DNA from: Jejuia sp040720935
GTDB taxonomy: Bacteria; Bacteroidota; Bacteroidia; Flavobacteriales; Flavobacteriaceae
Assembly: GCF_040720935.1 (NCBI RefSeq)
Contig: NZ_JBFDAE010000006.1
Location: forward strand, 1-64,000
Length of the DNA: 64,000 bases
Reading direction: 5' to 3'
Shown here piece by piece: positions 1-8,046 of the stretch. A program made the translations under genes and the position numbers. Every line of letters starts with the position of its first letter. The stretch's first letter is position 1. The notes beneath the pieces were generated by a model. The model was not told where the DNA came from and did not search any database. It saw only the letters and a program-made list of their open reading frames with translations.

Positions 1-44
1 CTTTTTTGGCCACAACTGCCATAATACCTTTTTGTCTCTTTACG

Positions 45-235
45 GAGGAATTCCAGATCTAAAACCGATGATAGCCTGCGGTAAAAATTGTCCCGCGGAA
101 CCCGAGCGCTCAACTGGAAACTGTTGAACAGCTTTTCTTGAAATATCTTGTTGCCTTGCATATGTTAATATACGAAATTTCTGTATATTTACCAAAACGT
201 TGTGCAACAGGCACACCGTGTAAAAATAATTGCTC
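45..235. repeat. Direct repeat copy A, degenerate
   Basis: This segment is clearly related to 18545-18725, in the same orientation. Shared blocks include TAAAAATTGTCC, GCGCTCAACTGGAAA, TTCTTGAAATATCTTGTTGCC, TTAATATACGAAATTTC and CACACCGTGTA. Read on the minus strand, both copies keep a similar short translation (QQDISRK.VQQFPVER), so they may be relics of the same coding sequence. I do not recognise the parent gene. Confidence 0.6.
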
Positions 236-330
236 GGGCAACTGCATATCTGGAAAATTCCTGCGGAATTTTCTCTGGCTCGATTTTGTTTGCTAAATTA
301 GCGGCTTAATCACGCAACTATCATTACACG
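217..330. repeat. Large imperfect palindrome P1 (attC-like architecture)
   Basis: The outer arms CGTGTAAAAATAATTGC (217-233) and GCAACTATCATTACACG (314-330) are complementary at 14 of 17 positions. Nested inside is a perfect hairpin, GAAAATTCC-TGC-GGAATTTTC (253-273). The same nested design recurs at 7781-7902. It could be a recombination site or a mobile hairpin; no activity can be shown from sequence. Confidence 0.6.
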
Positions 331-454
331 CGGCTCGTTCTCTGCAAGCTAAAGCCAGCCGCATATTTTAGCACTTTCGGTTTCTGCCAACGCTAAATTC
401 CAACGCTCTAAAAACCAAAAGAGCTAAAATCCCCAACGCTGAAGGAGTAATATG

Positions 455-507
455 TACTATATTTTCTATTTTATAGTAAATAATTATATATTTGCAACTA
501 TAAAATA
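455..507 (+). promoter_or_regulatory. Promoter and operator-like palindrome of the 524-5718 operon
   Basis: TACTATA and TATAGTA (455-461 and 472-478) form an inverted repeat around the expected -33 region. A Bacteroidetes-type -7 box TATATTTG follows at 487-494. The motif CTATTTTATAG (467-477) recurs as its complement CTATAAAATA at 498-507, just downstream of the -7 box. This is a plausible repressor site; the repressor is not identified. Confidence 0.45.
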
Positions 508-523
508 ACGGAAATCTAAAATA

Positions 524-754
524 ATGGATAATTCTGAACTAAAAAAAGACCGTTTTAAACGAGTTGCATCTCGGAGAGTTGATAATATTCTCAAAGGAAT
601 AAGAAGTCTTTCTAAATGTTCGAATACTAATAATTACGAATACAACGAAGAGGATTTGAACAAAATGTTAAAAGCTATTAAAGAAGAAATTAAGACTATG
701 GAAACTATCTACAAGAAAAATTTAAGCAACAATAACGACACATTTAATTTCTAA
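524..754 (+). CDS. Small basic hypothetical protein, first gene of the defence-like operon
   Basis: A 76-residue Lys/Arg-rich, mostly helical-looking protein with no signal peptide or membrane segment. The first half (KKDRFKRVASRRVDNILKGI) is strongly basic and could bind nucleic acid; the second half resembles a short amphipathic helix pair. It starts 30 bp after a TATATTTG -7 box and ends 5 bp before the ATPase gene, so it is almost certainly co-transcribed with it. I do not recognise a named family. An accessory or regulatory role for the operon is inferred from position only. Confidence 0.6.
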   Translation: MDNSELKKDRFKRVASRRVDNILKGIRSLSKCSNTNNYEYNEEDLNKMLKAIKEEIKTMETIYKKNLSNNNDTFNF

Positions 755-759
755 AAACT

Positions 760-2436
760 ATGAAGTGGAATTTTAACGAATTAAGACCTGGAGACGAGAA
801 ACAAGGAATTAGAGATGGAGATATGTCTGATTTTAGTAAAACGCACTACAAGTCTGTTGTAAGGGAAAGTATTCAAAATTCTCTTGATGCAAGAAGTGAT
901 TATAGCAAACCAGTTATTGTAGACTTTTCGTTTAAGACATACCAAAAAGGATTTCTTGAAAACTTTGCAACTATTGAAGAACATATCAAAGAATGTTTTG
1001 AATACGCAAATAATGATGATGATTTAGAGTTCCTATCCACTATGATAGAAAGTTTTCAGAACAAAACTGAATATGAATCTATGGAAATTTCCGATTATAA
1101 TACACTAGGTATGGAAATAGACAGTTCGTATGATTCATTTGCAAATTCAAGAAATATCTCTAGTAAAAATTCAAAAGGCTCAGCAGGTTCAAAAGGGATG
1201 GGTAAGGCTGTATATTTTGCTTCTTCCTATTTGCATTCCATTTTGGTTTCTACCAAGTCAGTTCAAAATGACTTTATATTTCAAGGCATATCTAAAATTG
1301 CTACTCATAAGTTGGATGGTGTAGAATATTCGCACAAAGGATTTTTTGGAAATGGAATGGAAGCCACACAAAATGAACTTGATATTCCTAAAAAGTTTCA
1401 AAGAAGTGAAACGGGTACATCTATTTATATAATCGGACTTAAACCAGACGAAGATAGAACTGAAGAAATGACCAAAGAATTGTTAGCCAATTTTTGGCTT
1501 GCAATCTATGAAGATGACCTTATCGTTAAAATAGATGGCAAAGAATTTAATAGCAATACTATTTATGAAGAAATAAAATTGCGTTATGCAGAATTAGATG
1601 AATCTGGTCAGTACAATAAATTTCCCAATCCGCGACCATATTTTGAAACTTTTGAAGGTATTCAAAATACGCAGAAAGAATATACCGATAGCATTGATGT
1701 ATTAGGTCAAGTCCGTTTGATATTGGCAAGAAATGTAAATTACCCTGGACGAATCGCATTTTACAGGAAATCTAAAATGTTAATTTATAAAGATTCCTCA
1801 TACATCTACAAGGGATACTGTGGTCTTTTTATATGTGATGATGAAGAAGGTAATGAAATTCTTAAAAAATTGGAAAATGCCAAACACAATGAGTGGAATT
1901 CTGGAAATTGGGATAACCCTAAAGCAAATCAAGCTATCCGTTCTTATAGAAGTTTTGTACAAAAATGCGTTAGTGATTTCACAGAGGTTGAACAAGGTCT
2001 TGACATATCAATTCCTGAACTTGACAGACTTTTGGGAATAATGGAAACTGGCAAAACCAATGGTGGAGCGGCTTTGGATAATGGAAAGGTTAAAACAAAA
2101 GAAAAGCCTAAACCAATTAAACAAAAAACCATTCCTTCTGATAGAATTCCCAAAAACTTTAATTGGCTAAGATGTAAAGTTGAACCTATTCAAAACTCAT
2201 TTGAATATATGGTTTCTATAAATTCAAAAGTGAAAGATAACAATGTCAGTTTTGAAGTGCTTGTTGGTTCAGATGACAAAAAAGGGAAAAACAAGGTTGA
2301 CCTACTTTCTATATCAGATGGAACTTTTGAAAAGAACATTATTACCTTAAATTTAAAAAAAGGGTTAAACGAATTGTCTCTCATTCTAAAAGACAACTTA
2401 AAACACACCATTCGCTTAAAAGAATATAACAATTAG
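760..2436 (+). CDS. GHKL ATPase, paraMORC/MutL-like
   Basis: This 558-residue protein has the Bergerat-fold signatures of GHKL ATPases: an N-box RESIQNSLDA (E36, N40, D43), a G1-type loop ISDYNTLGM (about 111-118) and a glycine-rich lid GSKGMGKA (143-150). The middle keeps a transducer-like region, and the last ~120 residues follow a Lys/Pro-rich linker (about 440-465) and look like a separate beta-rich domain. In bacteria such paraMORC ATPases sit in defence and restriction-type clusters, where ATP-driven clamp closure on DNA is thought to direct a nuclease. Here the partners would be the DUF6339-like and PD-(D/E)XK proteins downstream. No helicase or methylase gene is present in the operon. 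Fold assignment is fairly firm; the role is inferred. Confidence 0.8.
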   Translation: MKWNFNELRPGDEKQGIRDGDMSDFSKTHYKSVVRESIQNSLDARSDYSKPVIVDFSFKTYQKGFLENFATIEEHIKECFEYANNDDDLEFLSTMIESFQNKTEYESMEISDYNTLGMEIDSSYDSFANSRNISSKNSKGSAGSKGMGKAVYFASSYLHSILVSTKSVQNDFIFQGISKIATHKLDGVEYSHKGFFGNGMEATQNELDIPKKFQRSETGTSIYIIGLKPDEDRTEEMTKELLANFWLAIYEDDLIVKIDGKEFNSNTIYEEIKLRYAELDESGQYNKFPNPRPYFETFEGIQNTQKEYTDSIDVLGQVRLILARNVNYPGRIAFYRKSKMLIYKDSSYIYKGYCGLFICDDEEGNEILKKLENAKHNEWNSGNWDNPKANQAIRSYRSFVQKCVSDFTEVEQGLDISIPELDRLLGIMETGKTNGGAALDNGKVKTKEKPKPIKQKTIPSDRIPKNFNWLRCKVEPIQNSFEYMVSINSKVKDNNVSFEVLVGSDDKKGKNKVDLLSISDGTFEKNIITLNLKKGLNELSLILKDNLKHTIRLKEYNN

Positions 2437-2441
2437 AGCCT

Positions 2442-3281
2442 ATGAAAATTAGTGGTTACAAATTTGGACATCCCGTTTTTGGTCTTGAAGATTATTATGA
2501 TTTTAGACCTGAAGTAGCTGTTGAACAAAAAATTGAAGATGGACATCTAATTATTACATCTTCAAATTTTGAACTCGGAGACAACCAAAAACTGAAAGAA
2601 CTTCTAAATAATGATGTTGCAAGTATTGTTACAGAGGTTTTCTGCACTTACACAATGTATAGAAAAAGTTTCTTTTCTAAAGATGGAATTAATGTTCGTG
2701 TTCCTTTAGAAAACCTAAAAAACAAACTAGAAATACTCTATTTTATCATTGCAAATGAACAACTTGATAATTATACCAATGATGCTGTAAAGCCAAGTTT
2801 AAGAAACCAATCTTTTTTTGTTGAAAAAGGAGATATTCTTGGGTTGCTTGGAGAGGAAATTCTAACATTAGATGTTTCTACATCTATGGATAGCATTGTA
2901 AAAATCAGAAAAAGCGATAACAATCAAACACATACTTTTTCTTGGAATGAATCAAGCATCATAATCAATCTTCCACCTAAACAACATACAAAGCTAAACA
3001 AGTTCAAAGCAAGTTTAGAGTACCAAAAAATACTGGTTTCCTCAGTTTTACAATCTGCACTTATTCACGCCTGCTACAAATTAAAGGCAGATAGTCAATA
3101 TTCAGAAAAAAATTGGCATAAAGCACTTTTAATCCATTGGCAGAATTATAATAAACAAAGTGAATCACCTTCAGTAGAAGAAATTCCAGAATTTGTGGAA
3201 CATTTACTTAAAAAGCCATTTGGGCTTTTAATTGATACCATTGAAGAAGTTGACCATAAAATTAGAAACATCCAAGAATAA
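2442..3281 (+). CDS. Hypothetical protein of the defence-like operon
   Basis: A 279-residue soluble protein with no signal peptide or membrane helix. It opens with FGHPVFGLEDYYDFRPEV, which looks like a beta-rich N-terminal domain, and ends with a helical segment containing WHKALLIHW (about 225-233). I do not recognise the family or any catalytic motif. It starts 5 bp after the ATPase stop and is followed 3 bp later by the next gene, so translation is tightly coupled. Position suggests a structural or adaptor subunit working with the GHKL ATPase. Confidence 0.65.
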   Translation: MKISGYKFGHPVFGLEDYYDFRPEVAVEQKIEDGHLIITSSNFELGDNQKLKELLNNDVASIVTEVFCTYTMYRKSFFSKDGINVRVPLENLKNKLEILYFIIANEQLDNYTNDAVKPSLRNQSFFVEKGDILGLLGEEILTLDVSTSMDSIVKIRKSDNNQTHTFSWNESSIIINLPPKQHTKLNKFKASLEYQKILVSSVLQSALIHACYKLKADSQYSEKNWHKALLIHWQNYNKQSESPSVEEIPEFVEHLLKKPFGLLIDTIEEVDHKIRNIQE

Positions 3282-3284
3282 CAA

Positions 3285-4673
3285 ATGAATTATAAAATAT
3301 TTAAATCGAGTTTAGTTGGAGAGTTTCTAGATAAATTAAATCAAGAGGAAACTGGTTTTATACAACTATATGATAATCAAGAAGAATTTTTATATCCTTT
3401 TGAGGAATCTGATATTCTAGAATCCAACATTCCTGTACATAATGAGAATTTAGGAGAGAAAATGCTAAACACACTTAACTCTCATCAAAACGATAATCAA
3501 ACAGCAGATTTTGAGTGTGCTAAAATTCTTTATGAAGATTTAAATTTAACACCTGCACAAGCAGGCAATGCAGATTTCTGGAACTACTTGCATCATTTTG
3601 ATATGTATAAATACATTCATCAAAGATGGAAAAACCAAGGCAATATTCATACACACATTAAACGTCATTGGCTGTTAAACCTTACTTCACAGAAACACTT
3701 AATTAACTTCCCTTTAACTACATTGTGGTGGTCAATACACTTAACGATAGATGAAACAAGAGAAGATAAATATGAGTTAAGCAAAGTTTATTTCAGTAAT
3801 AACCGTTTCAGAACGGTAAGTCTTGGTGGAATGTCTTTTGTACGTCATAAACCAGCAATCTTGAGCGTTTTGGAATTTATGAAAAACCATCGTGAAGAAT
3901 TAACAAGGACGACTAATTATACTGATTTAGGAGATGAGATTTCAAAGTTTATAAACCTTTTAGGCGGAACAAAACCATTGTCCTTTTTTGATAGAGAGTG
4001 GTTTACAGCAAAATTAAAAGAGAGGTTTAAAATGGGAGAGGAGAGCTCTGAAAACGACTATGGAGAATTGATTAGTGAAATCGAACAAAATGAAAAGGTG
4101 CTTTGCTATTATTGCCTAAACAATACAGGAAATCCTAACTATATGGTTGCTGACGTTAAAAGAGATGATTTTGATTATTGTATTGAAATAAATGGAGCAA
4201 ATCGTAACGGTTATCTTTTACATTTTTATGCTGAAGGAAAAATTAAAAAAACAAAAATTGATTCTGCATTACTAGATAAGAGCCGAAATCAAATGTATTC
4301 AAACGGTAAATGTAATAATTTAAATTTGGTCGGAGTAAAAATCGTATCAACTGATGTACTGTTTGGTATAGCCTATTCAAAAAATGGTACTACCAAATTT
4401 AAGGCTATGGACGGAAGTGATTCATCTATATTCAGAAATGACAATAACAGCCTTCATCAAGAAGGAAAAAAGATATTATATAGCAGAGACTATCAAGAAA
4501 TAAAATATAAACTTCTTCCCTATTCTATCAAGGAAGATTTAGGAACTTTAGTTCAAGGCCCTTTAGGTAAAGGAGCAGATATTACAAATAACTATCACTC
4601 GGACAAATGGACAGTTTTAAAACCTTTTTGGAAACAATTAATGAAAGATGAGCAACAAGAACTCTTTAAATAA
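3285..4673 (+). CDS. DUF6339-like protein of the defence-like operon
   Basis: A 462-residue protein. Residues about 85-230 carry the pattern I associate with DUF6339: LTPAQAGNADFWNYL (88-102), then an aromatic Q/R-W segment (HQRW, 112-115), an IKRHW motif and a PLTTLWW motif. DUF6339 proteins are known companions of paraMORC ATPases in defence islands; their activity is unknown. The C-terminal half (about 250-462) extends beyond that region and is unassigned. The 3' end overlaps the nuclease gene by 26 bp, which argues for coupled expression. The family call rests on remembered motif patterns, not on a search. Confidence 0.6.
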   Translation: MNYKIFKSSLVGEFLDKLNQEETGFIQLYDNQEEFLYPFEESDILESNIPVHNENLGEKMLNTLNSHQNDNQTADFECAKILYEDLNLTPAQAGNADFWNYLHHFDMYKYIHQRWKNQGNIHTHIKRHWLLNLTSQKHLINFPLTTLWWSIHLTIDETREDKYELSKVYFSNNRFRTVSLGGMSFVRHKPAILSVLEFMKNHREELTRTTNYTDLGDEISKFINLLGGTKPLSFFDREWFTAKLKERFKMGEESSENDYGELISEIEQNEKVLCYYCLNNTGNPNYMVADVKRDDFDYCIEINGANRNGYLLHFYAEGKIKKTKIDSALLDKSRNQMYSNGKCNNLNLVGVKIVSTDVLFGIAYSKNGTTKFKAMDGSDSSIFRNDNNSLHQEGKKILYSRDYQEIKYKLLPYSIKEDLGTLVQGPLGKGADITNNYHSDKWTVLKPFWKQLMKDEQQELFK

Positions 4674-5718
4674 AAAATTCTTTTCCCAAATTGTAGATTT
4701 ATTACAATCTGCGAGAAACAAGGTAGTGCGTACTGTCAACCAAACAATGGTTCTGACCTACTTTGAAATAGGCAGAATGTTAGTGGAAGAAGAACAAGGA
4801 GGAAAAGAAAGAGCAGAATACGGTAAAGAGCTTCTTAAAGGACTTTCAAGAGTACTTACACAAGAATTTGGTAAGGGATTTTCGGTAAAGAATCTTGAAC
4901 GAATGAGAACATTCTATCAGATTTATGGAAAATCGTCAACGCTGTTGTCGAAATCTGAAAATCTCAAAAATACAGTTTCTGAGACAACATTTCAAGAAGT
5001 TAAACAAAATGAATTTGTATTAAGCTGGTCGCATTATCTAAAATTGATGCGAATTGATAATGAAAACGAACGCAAATTTTATGAGATAGAATCCTTAAAA
5101 AATAATTGGAGTGTTAGAGAACTAAATCGTCAATACGATTCAGCATTATATACAAGGCTTGTTTTGAGCAGAGATAAAGACAAAGTAAAAGAACTTTCGG
5201 AAAAAGGACTTATTCTTGAAAAAGCTAAGGATGCTGTAAAAGACCCATACATTTTGGAATTTTTAGGACTTCCAGAACACACAGAGTATTCAGAAAGTCA
5301 ACTAGAACAAGAAATAATTGACAAACTTGAGCATTTTTTACTGGAGCTTGGTAACGGATTTACCTTTGTAGCAAGACAAAAGAGAATTTCTTTAGACGAC
5401 ACTCATTTTAGGATTGACTTGGTATTCTATAATCGGATTTTGAAATGTTTCGTGCTGATTGACCTAAAAATAGGAGAACTAAAACATCAAGACCTCGGAC
5501 AGATGCAGATGTATGTGAACTATTACGACAGAGAAATAAAATTGGAAGATGAAAATAACACAATCGGAATCGTACTATGCCAAAACAAAAGGGAATCCGT
5601 TGTTGAATATACTTTGCCTGAAAATAACGAACAGATTTTTGCGAGTAAATATCAAACCGTTTTACCGAGTAAAGAAGAATTGAAATTAATAATAACAGAG
5701 CGGAATAGCCAACGCTAA
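4648..5718 (+). CDS. YhcG/DUF1016-type PD-(D/E)XK nuclease-domain protein
   Basis: A 356-residue protein with the two-part layout of the YhcG family: an N-terminal DUF1016 helical domain (about 10-170, with TYFEIGRMLVEEEQ, SWSHYLKLM and WSVRELNRQ) and a C-terminal PD-(D/E)XK nuclease domain (about 215-350). The nuclease core is visible as RIDLVFYN with D257, then LIDLKIGEL with D272 and K274, followed by QMQMYVNYYD. It is likely the DNA-cutting effector of the operon. The ATG at 4648 lies inside the previous gene and gives the standard N-terminus. YhcG proteins also occur alone or beside type I restriction genes, so a function outside the operon cannot be excluded. Confidence 0.85.
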   Translation: MSNKNSLNKKFFSQIVDLLQSARNKVVRTVNQTMVLTYFEIGRMLVEEEQGGKERAEYGKELLKGLSRVLTQEFGKGFSVKNLERMRTFYQIYGKSSTLLSKSENLKNTVSETTFQEVKQNEFVLSWSHYLKLMRIDNENERKFYEIESLKNNWSVRELNRQYDSALYTRLVLSRDKDKVKELSEKGLILEKAKDAVKDPYILEFLGLPEHTEYSESQLEQEIIDKLEHFLLELGNGFTFVARQKRISLDDTHFRIDLVFYNRILKCFVLIDLKIGELKHQDLGQMQMYVNYYDREIKLEDENNTIGIVLCQNKRESVVEYTLPENNEQIFASKYQTVLPSKEELKLIITERNSQR

Positions 5719-5796
5719 AAGCCATACACATTTGCAATTCGCTACAGCCACCACACAAGCCAAAAATTGCAAAAGAGTATGTCTTTTGCCAACGCT
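5708..5796. repeat. Imperfect palindrome P2 at the 3' border of the defence-like operon
   Basis: CATACACATTTGCAATT (5723-5739) pairs with AATTGCAAAAGAGTATG (5765-5781). The motif GCCAACGCT stands at both ends (5708-5716 and 5788-5796), overlapping the last codons of the nuclease gene. The same GCCAACG motif occurs near P1 and P3. Confidence 0.5.
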
Positions 5797-5868
5797 ACAA
5801 ACAGAAGGGAAGAAAGCCAGCAGAGAATCGAGTAGACGGCTCTGCCAGTAACTGACAGAGTGCGCCTC

Positions 5869-6126
5869 TCACACCACCGAGCGTACGGGTCTCGTACTCG
5901 GCGGTTCGCAAAAAGATGGGTTGAGTTCTGTGCAAACATCCAACAATGACCGGTAGCCTCGCCGTTTGAAACGTTTGGGCGCGATAGTGGTTATCAAAAT
6001 GGGAGATTGGGCAACCGCCCAACCGCCTTTCCGAGTTCTGCTCCACGCATAGGCATGGTCTTGGTCAACTCCCAATCGAATCAGGTTTTTCCTTTTGCGT
6101 TCCCTCGCGCCAGCTGGCTCATTCAC
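5869..6126 (-). pseudogene. Detached C-terminal tail of the intron maturase
   Basis: Translation in the same frame as the upstream maturase gives ERKRKNLIRLGVDQDHAYAW and WSRTRKGGWAVAQSPI, the normal C-terminal end of this maturase family. It is separated from the main ORF by the TAA at 6151 and about 15 extra codons that look like an insertion. An independent start here (GTG at 6126) is unlikely. The last residues read into domain V. Confidence 0.7.
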
Positions 6127-6150
6127 TAAAATAGTCCACCGTACTATTTC

Positions 6151-7254
6151 TTAACGTTCTGCCCTCCAATGGTGCCATATACAATAGCGTAAGCGATTGC
6201 GCAACCAGCCATCCAGTTCTTTGAGTTTGCCGTAGATATTTGTGCCTCGAAAATAGTTTAACCATCCTCGTTGTACTTCTTTTATCTTGGCTATGCGCTC
6301 ATTAAATGACATGGGTCTGGTTTTGCAGGTTATCGCTTTTACGTTTGCTTTCAAACGTTTCCATGCTTTTTCTCTTACCACCAATTGATATTTTCCCTTA
6401 TCGCCCTTTTTATACGTTGGAACGAACCCAAAGCCAAGAATAGTGAATTGAACAGGTTTCCTTATGCCACTCTTCTCTCGATTTATCGTGAGCTTGAGTT
6501 TTGTTTTCAGGAAGTCCGCAATGATTTTCATCGTAGTTTCTGCTTCACTTTTCCCTTTCGTATAAATACTAAAATCATCAGCATAACGTACAAACCGAAG
6601 CTTTCGCCTTGTTAGTTCCTTATCCAACTCATTGAGAAGGATATTTGATAACAACGGACTGAGTGGAGAGCCTTGTGGCACACCCTTTCTTCGCTTTTGA
6701 AGTTTGCCATTGATTTGAATGGGTACGCGGAACCATTTGCGTATAAGGCCAAGCGTGGTTGGGCATTTTACCTTTTGGTAAAGTAAGTTAAGAAGCAAAC
6801 AGTGGTCTACCTCGTCAAAGAATGTCTTTAGGTCTATATCTATTATAAACGTATAGCCCTCATGGATATATTCCAACGCTTTGCCAACTGCTTGACGGGC
6901 GTTTTTATGAGGGCGAAATCCGTAGCTACAAACGCTAAATTCATGCTCGTATTTGGGCATCAGATATTGTGATACCGCTTGTTGGAGTAACCGCTCGGTT
7001 ACAGTTGGAATTCCTAAAAGTCGGGTTTTACCTTCTCCTTTAGGTATTTCAACACCTAGAATGGGTCCAGGCAAGTACGTGTTTTCCTTTATGGATTGCA
7101 GCATGGATAGTTTATGTTCTCGGAAATAATCCGAAAGCCCGTCTGTTCTCTTTCCATCAATCCCTGCGCTGCCCTTATTAGCTATGACTTGCCTAAGTGC
7201 TTTTTGCAGGTTGTAAGGATGTAATACCTGTTCTATCATTCTTGGCCTGCTCAT
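6151..7254 (-). CDS. ltrA: Group II intron reverse transcriptase/maturase, ending at an in-frame stop
   Basis: A 367-residue retroelement protein. The RT domain shows GVPQGSPLSPLLSN (191-204) and the catalytic RYADD (223-227), and the GIIM maturase domain ends with LNYFRGTNIYGKLKELDGWL and RYCIWHHWRAER. In related maturases the chain continues at this point with an ERKRKNLIRLG segment. Here a TAA (6151-6153) interrupts it, and the missing tail lies in the same frame immediately downstream. No endonuclease domain is seen. The ORF is probably a recent pseudogene or a truncated but RT-competent protein. Confidence 0.85.
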   Translation of the reverse strand: MSRPRMIEQVLHPYNLQKALRQVIANKGSAGIDGKRTDGLSDYFREHKLSMLQSIKENTYLPGPILGVEIPKGEGKTRLLGIPTVTERLLQQAVSQYLMPKYEHEFSVCSYGFRPHKNARQAVGKALEYIHEGYTFIIDIDLKTFFDEVDHCLLLNLLYQKVKCPTTLGLIRKWFRVPIQINGKLQKRRKGVPQGSPLSPLLSNILLNELDKELTRRKLRFVRYADDFSIYTKGKSEAETTMKIIADFLKTKLKLTINREKSGIRKPVQFTILGFGFVPTYKKGDKGKYQLVVREKAWKRLKANVKAITCKTRPMSFNERIAKIKEVQRGWLNYFRGTNIYGKLKELDGWLRNRLRYCIWHHWRAER

Positions 7255-7780
7255 AATTTAACCTGTTCTTGTTTCGAGGGGCTATCTACCTAAGTGGGTT
7301 CCTTCCCGAATTAAGAACCATTTTACGTTCGGCCCTTCCTCTGTTTGTGGGACCTCCGAGGTTTTTATCGGCTCGTTGCTACAAAGTACTATGACCTCTG
7401 CTGACTTCTCCGTTTTGCCAACTCGTGGCTTCGGAGACCTCCCCAGGTAAGAACATCTTCCCCGCCACGCCTTTTGGCGTGGTTTCACTCGATCCCTGCC
7501 GTATCTACATAAACGCACTTTTGTAATCTTTGGGCGTTACAATGATCCCGAAAAACGGGACAAGTCGTGCTTGCTTACCCATGCAGTTATGCCTCTTATA
7601 CGGTTTCTGTTCGTCAGTACCGAGTTTTGTAGTCCTGCTTTCTTCAGTTCCAACCTCACGGTTGACAACCTTGCAGCTTACTAATGGTCCAAGGCGTTAC
7701 CCATGCCCATAAGGGACTTGCACCCTCTAGATTAATTATTTACCCTTCGGTAAATAAACGATGCCCATAATGGGCACACA

Positions 7781-7902
7781 CAATGGCTATAAGTAATTGC
7801 TTGTTCCCGCCTACTTCTGAAAATCCCAGCGGATTTTCAGTTTGGTGTGTACTTGCAAAGTTAAGTGCTAACCCACGCAACTACTCATAGCCGAGACCGT
7901 TG
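7781..7902. repeat. Large imperfect palindrome P3 (attC-like architecture)
   Basis: GGCTATAAGTAATTGC (7785-7800) pairs with GCAACTACTCATAGCC (7877-7892) at 14 of 16 positions, with CAAT and CGTTG outside the arms. A perfect inner hairpin CTGAAAATCC-CAGC-GGATTTTCAG lies at 7817-7840. The layout matches P1 although the sequences differ. The group II intron begins one or two bases from its left edge, so the palindrome base may have been the intron's target. Confidence 0.65.
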
Positions 7903-7927
7903 GCTTTAATTTAAAGAACAACCATAA

Positions 7928-8041
7928 GTAAACATTTAAGTTTACTTTTTTATTTTTTTGTAAACTTATATGTTGACTTTTTTATATATTTGTAAACACA
8001 AAAGTTTACATTGTTTATGTTTTGTAAACTTAAATATTTAC
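7928..8041 (+). promoter_or_regulatory. Array of four 18-bp operators phased at 32 bp
   Basis: Palindromes of the form GTAAAC-N6-GTTTAC start at 7928, 7960, 7992 and 8024, each exactly 32 bp after the last, separated by T-rich 14-bp spacers. A TATATTTG -7 box lies at 7985-7992, between the second and third copies. The last copy ends 5 bp before the antitoxin start codon. The regular three-turn spacing suggests cooperative binding of the XRE protein on one face of the DNA to autoregulate the pair. Confidence 0.75.
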
Positions 8042-8046
8042 AAAAA

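Larger units (their letters stand above)
1..523. other. Intergenic accessory DNA upstream of the defence-like operon
   Basis: No convincing gene is visible here. The stretch holds direct-repeat copy A (about 45-235), a large imperfect palindrome (217-330), several GCCAACGCT/CCAACGCT motifs (about 389-440), and the promoter region of the operon that begins at 524. Confidence 0.6.
5827..7779 (-). mobile_element. Group II intron 1, with maturase ORF
   Basis: On the minus strand the element starts with a GTGTGCCC end (7779), continues through domain I-like sequence (GAGGGTGCAAGTCCC, GTAAGCTGCAAGG), carries a reverse transcriptase ORF, and ends with a domain V-like hairpin (about 5850-5895: ACCGCCGAGTACG pairing with CGTACGCTCGGTGGT, with the usual small bulge), a domain VI stem (CTGTCAG/CTGGCAG) and CTACTCGAT at 5827. 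The length, about 1.95 kb, fits a bacterial group II intron. It sits directly against palindrome P3. A small TCCCGA...CGGGA palindrome has entered domain I at 7543-7557. Ends are assigned by consensus and may be off by a few bases. Confidence 0.8.

Noticed and set aside
524..5718. Type I restriction-modification or BREX system
   Set aside because: No methylase, HsdS, PglX, BrxC or helicase is present; the GHKL ATPase and YhcG nuclease define a different grouping.
5408..5758. Minus-strand ORF opposite the YhcG nuclease
   Set aside because: Shadow frame of a strongly supported gene.
6151..7254. Retron or diversity-generating-retroelement RT
   Set aside because: The RT has a group II maturase (GIIM) C-terminus and is enclosed by intron domain I and V/VI sequence; no template/variable repeat pair is seen.
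7928..8041. CRISPR-like regular array at 32-bp period
   Set aside because: The units are short palindromes with T-rich spacers directly before an XRE gene, with no cas genes; they fit phased operators.
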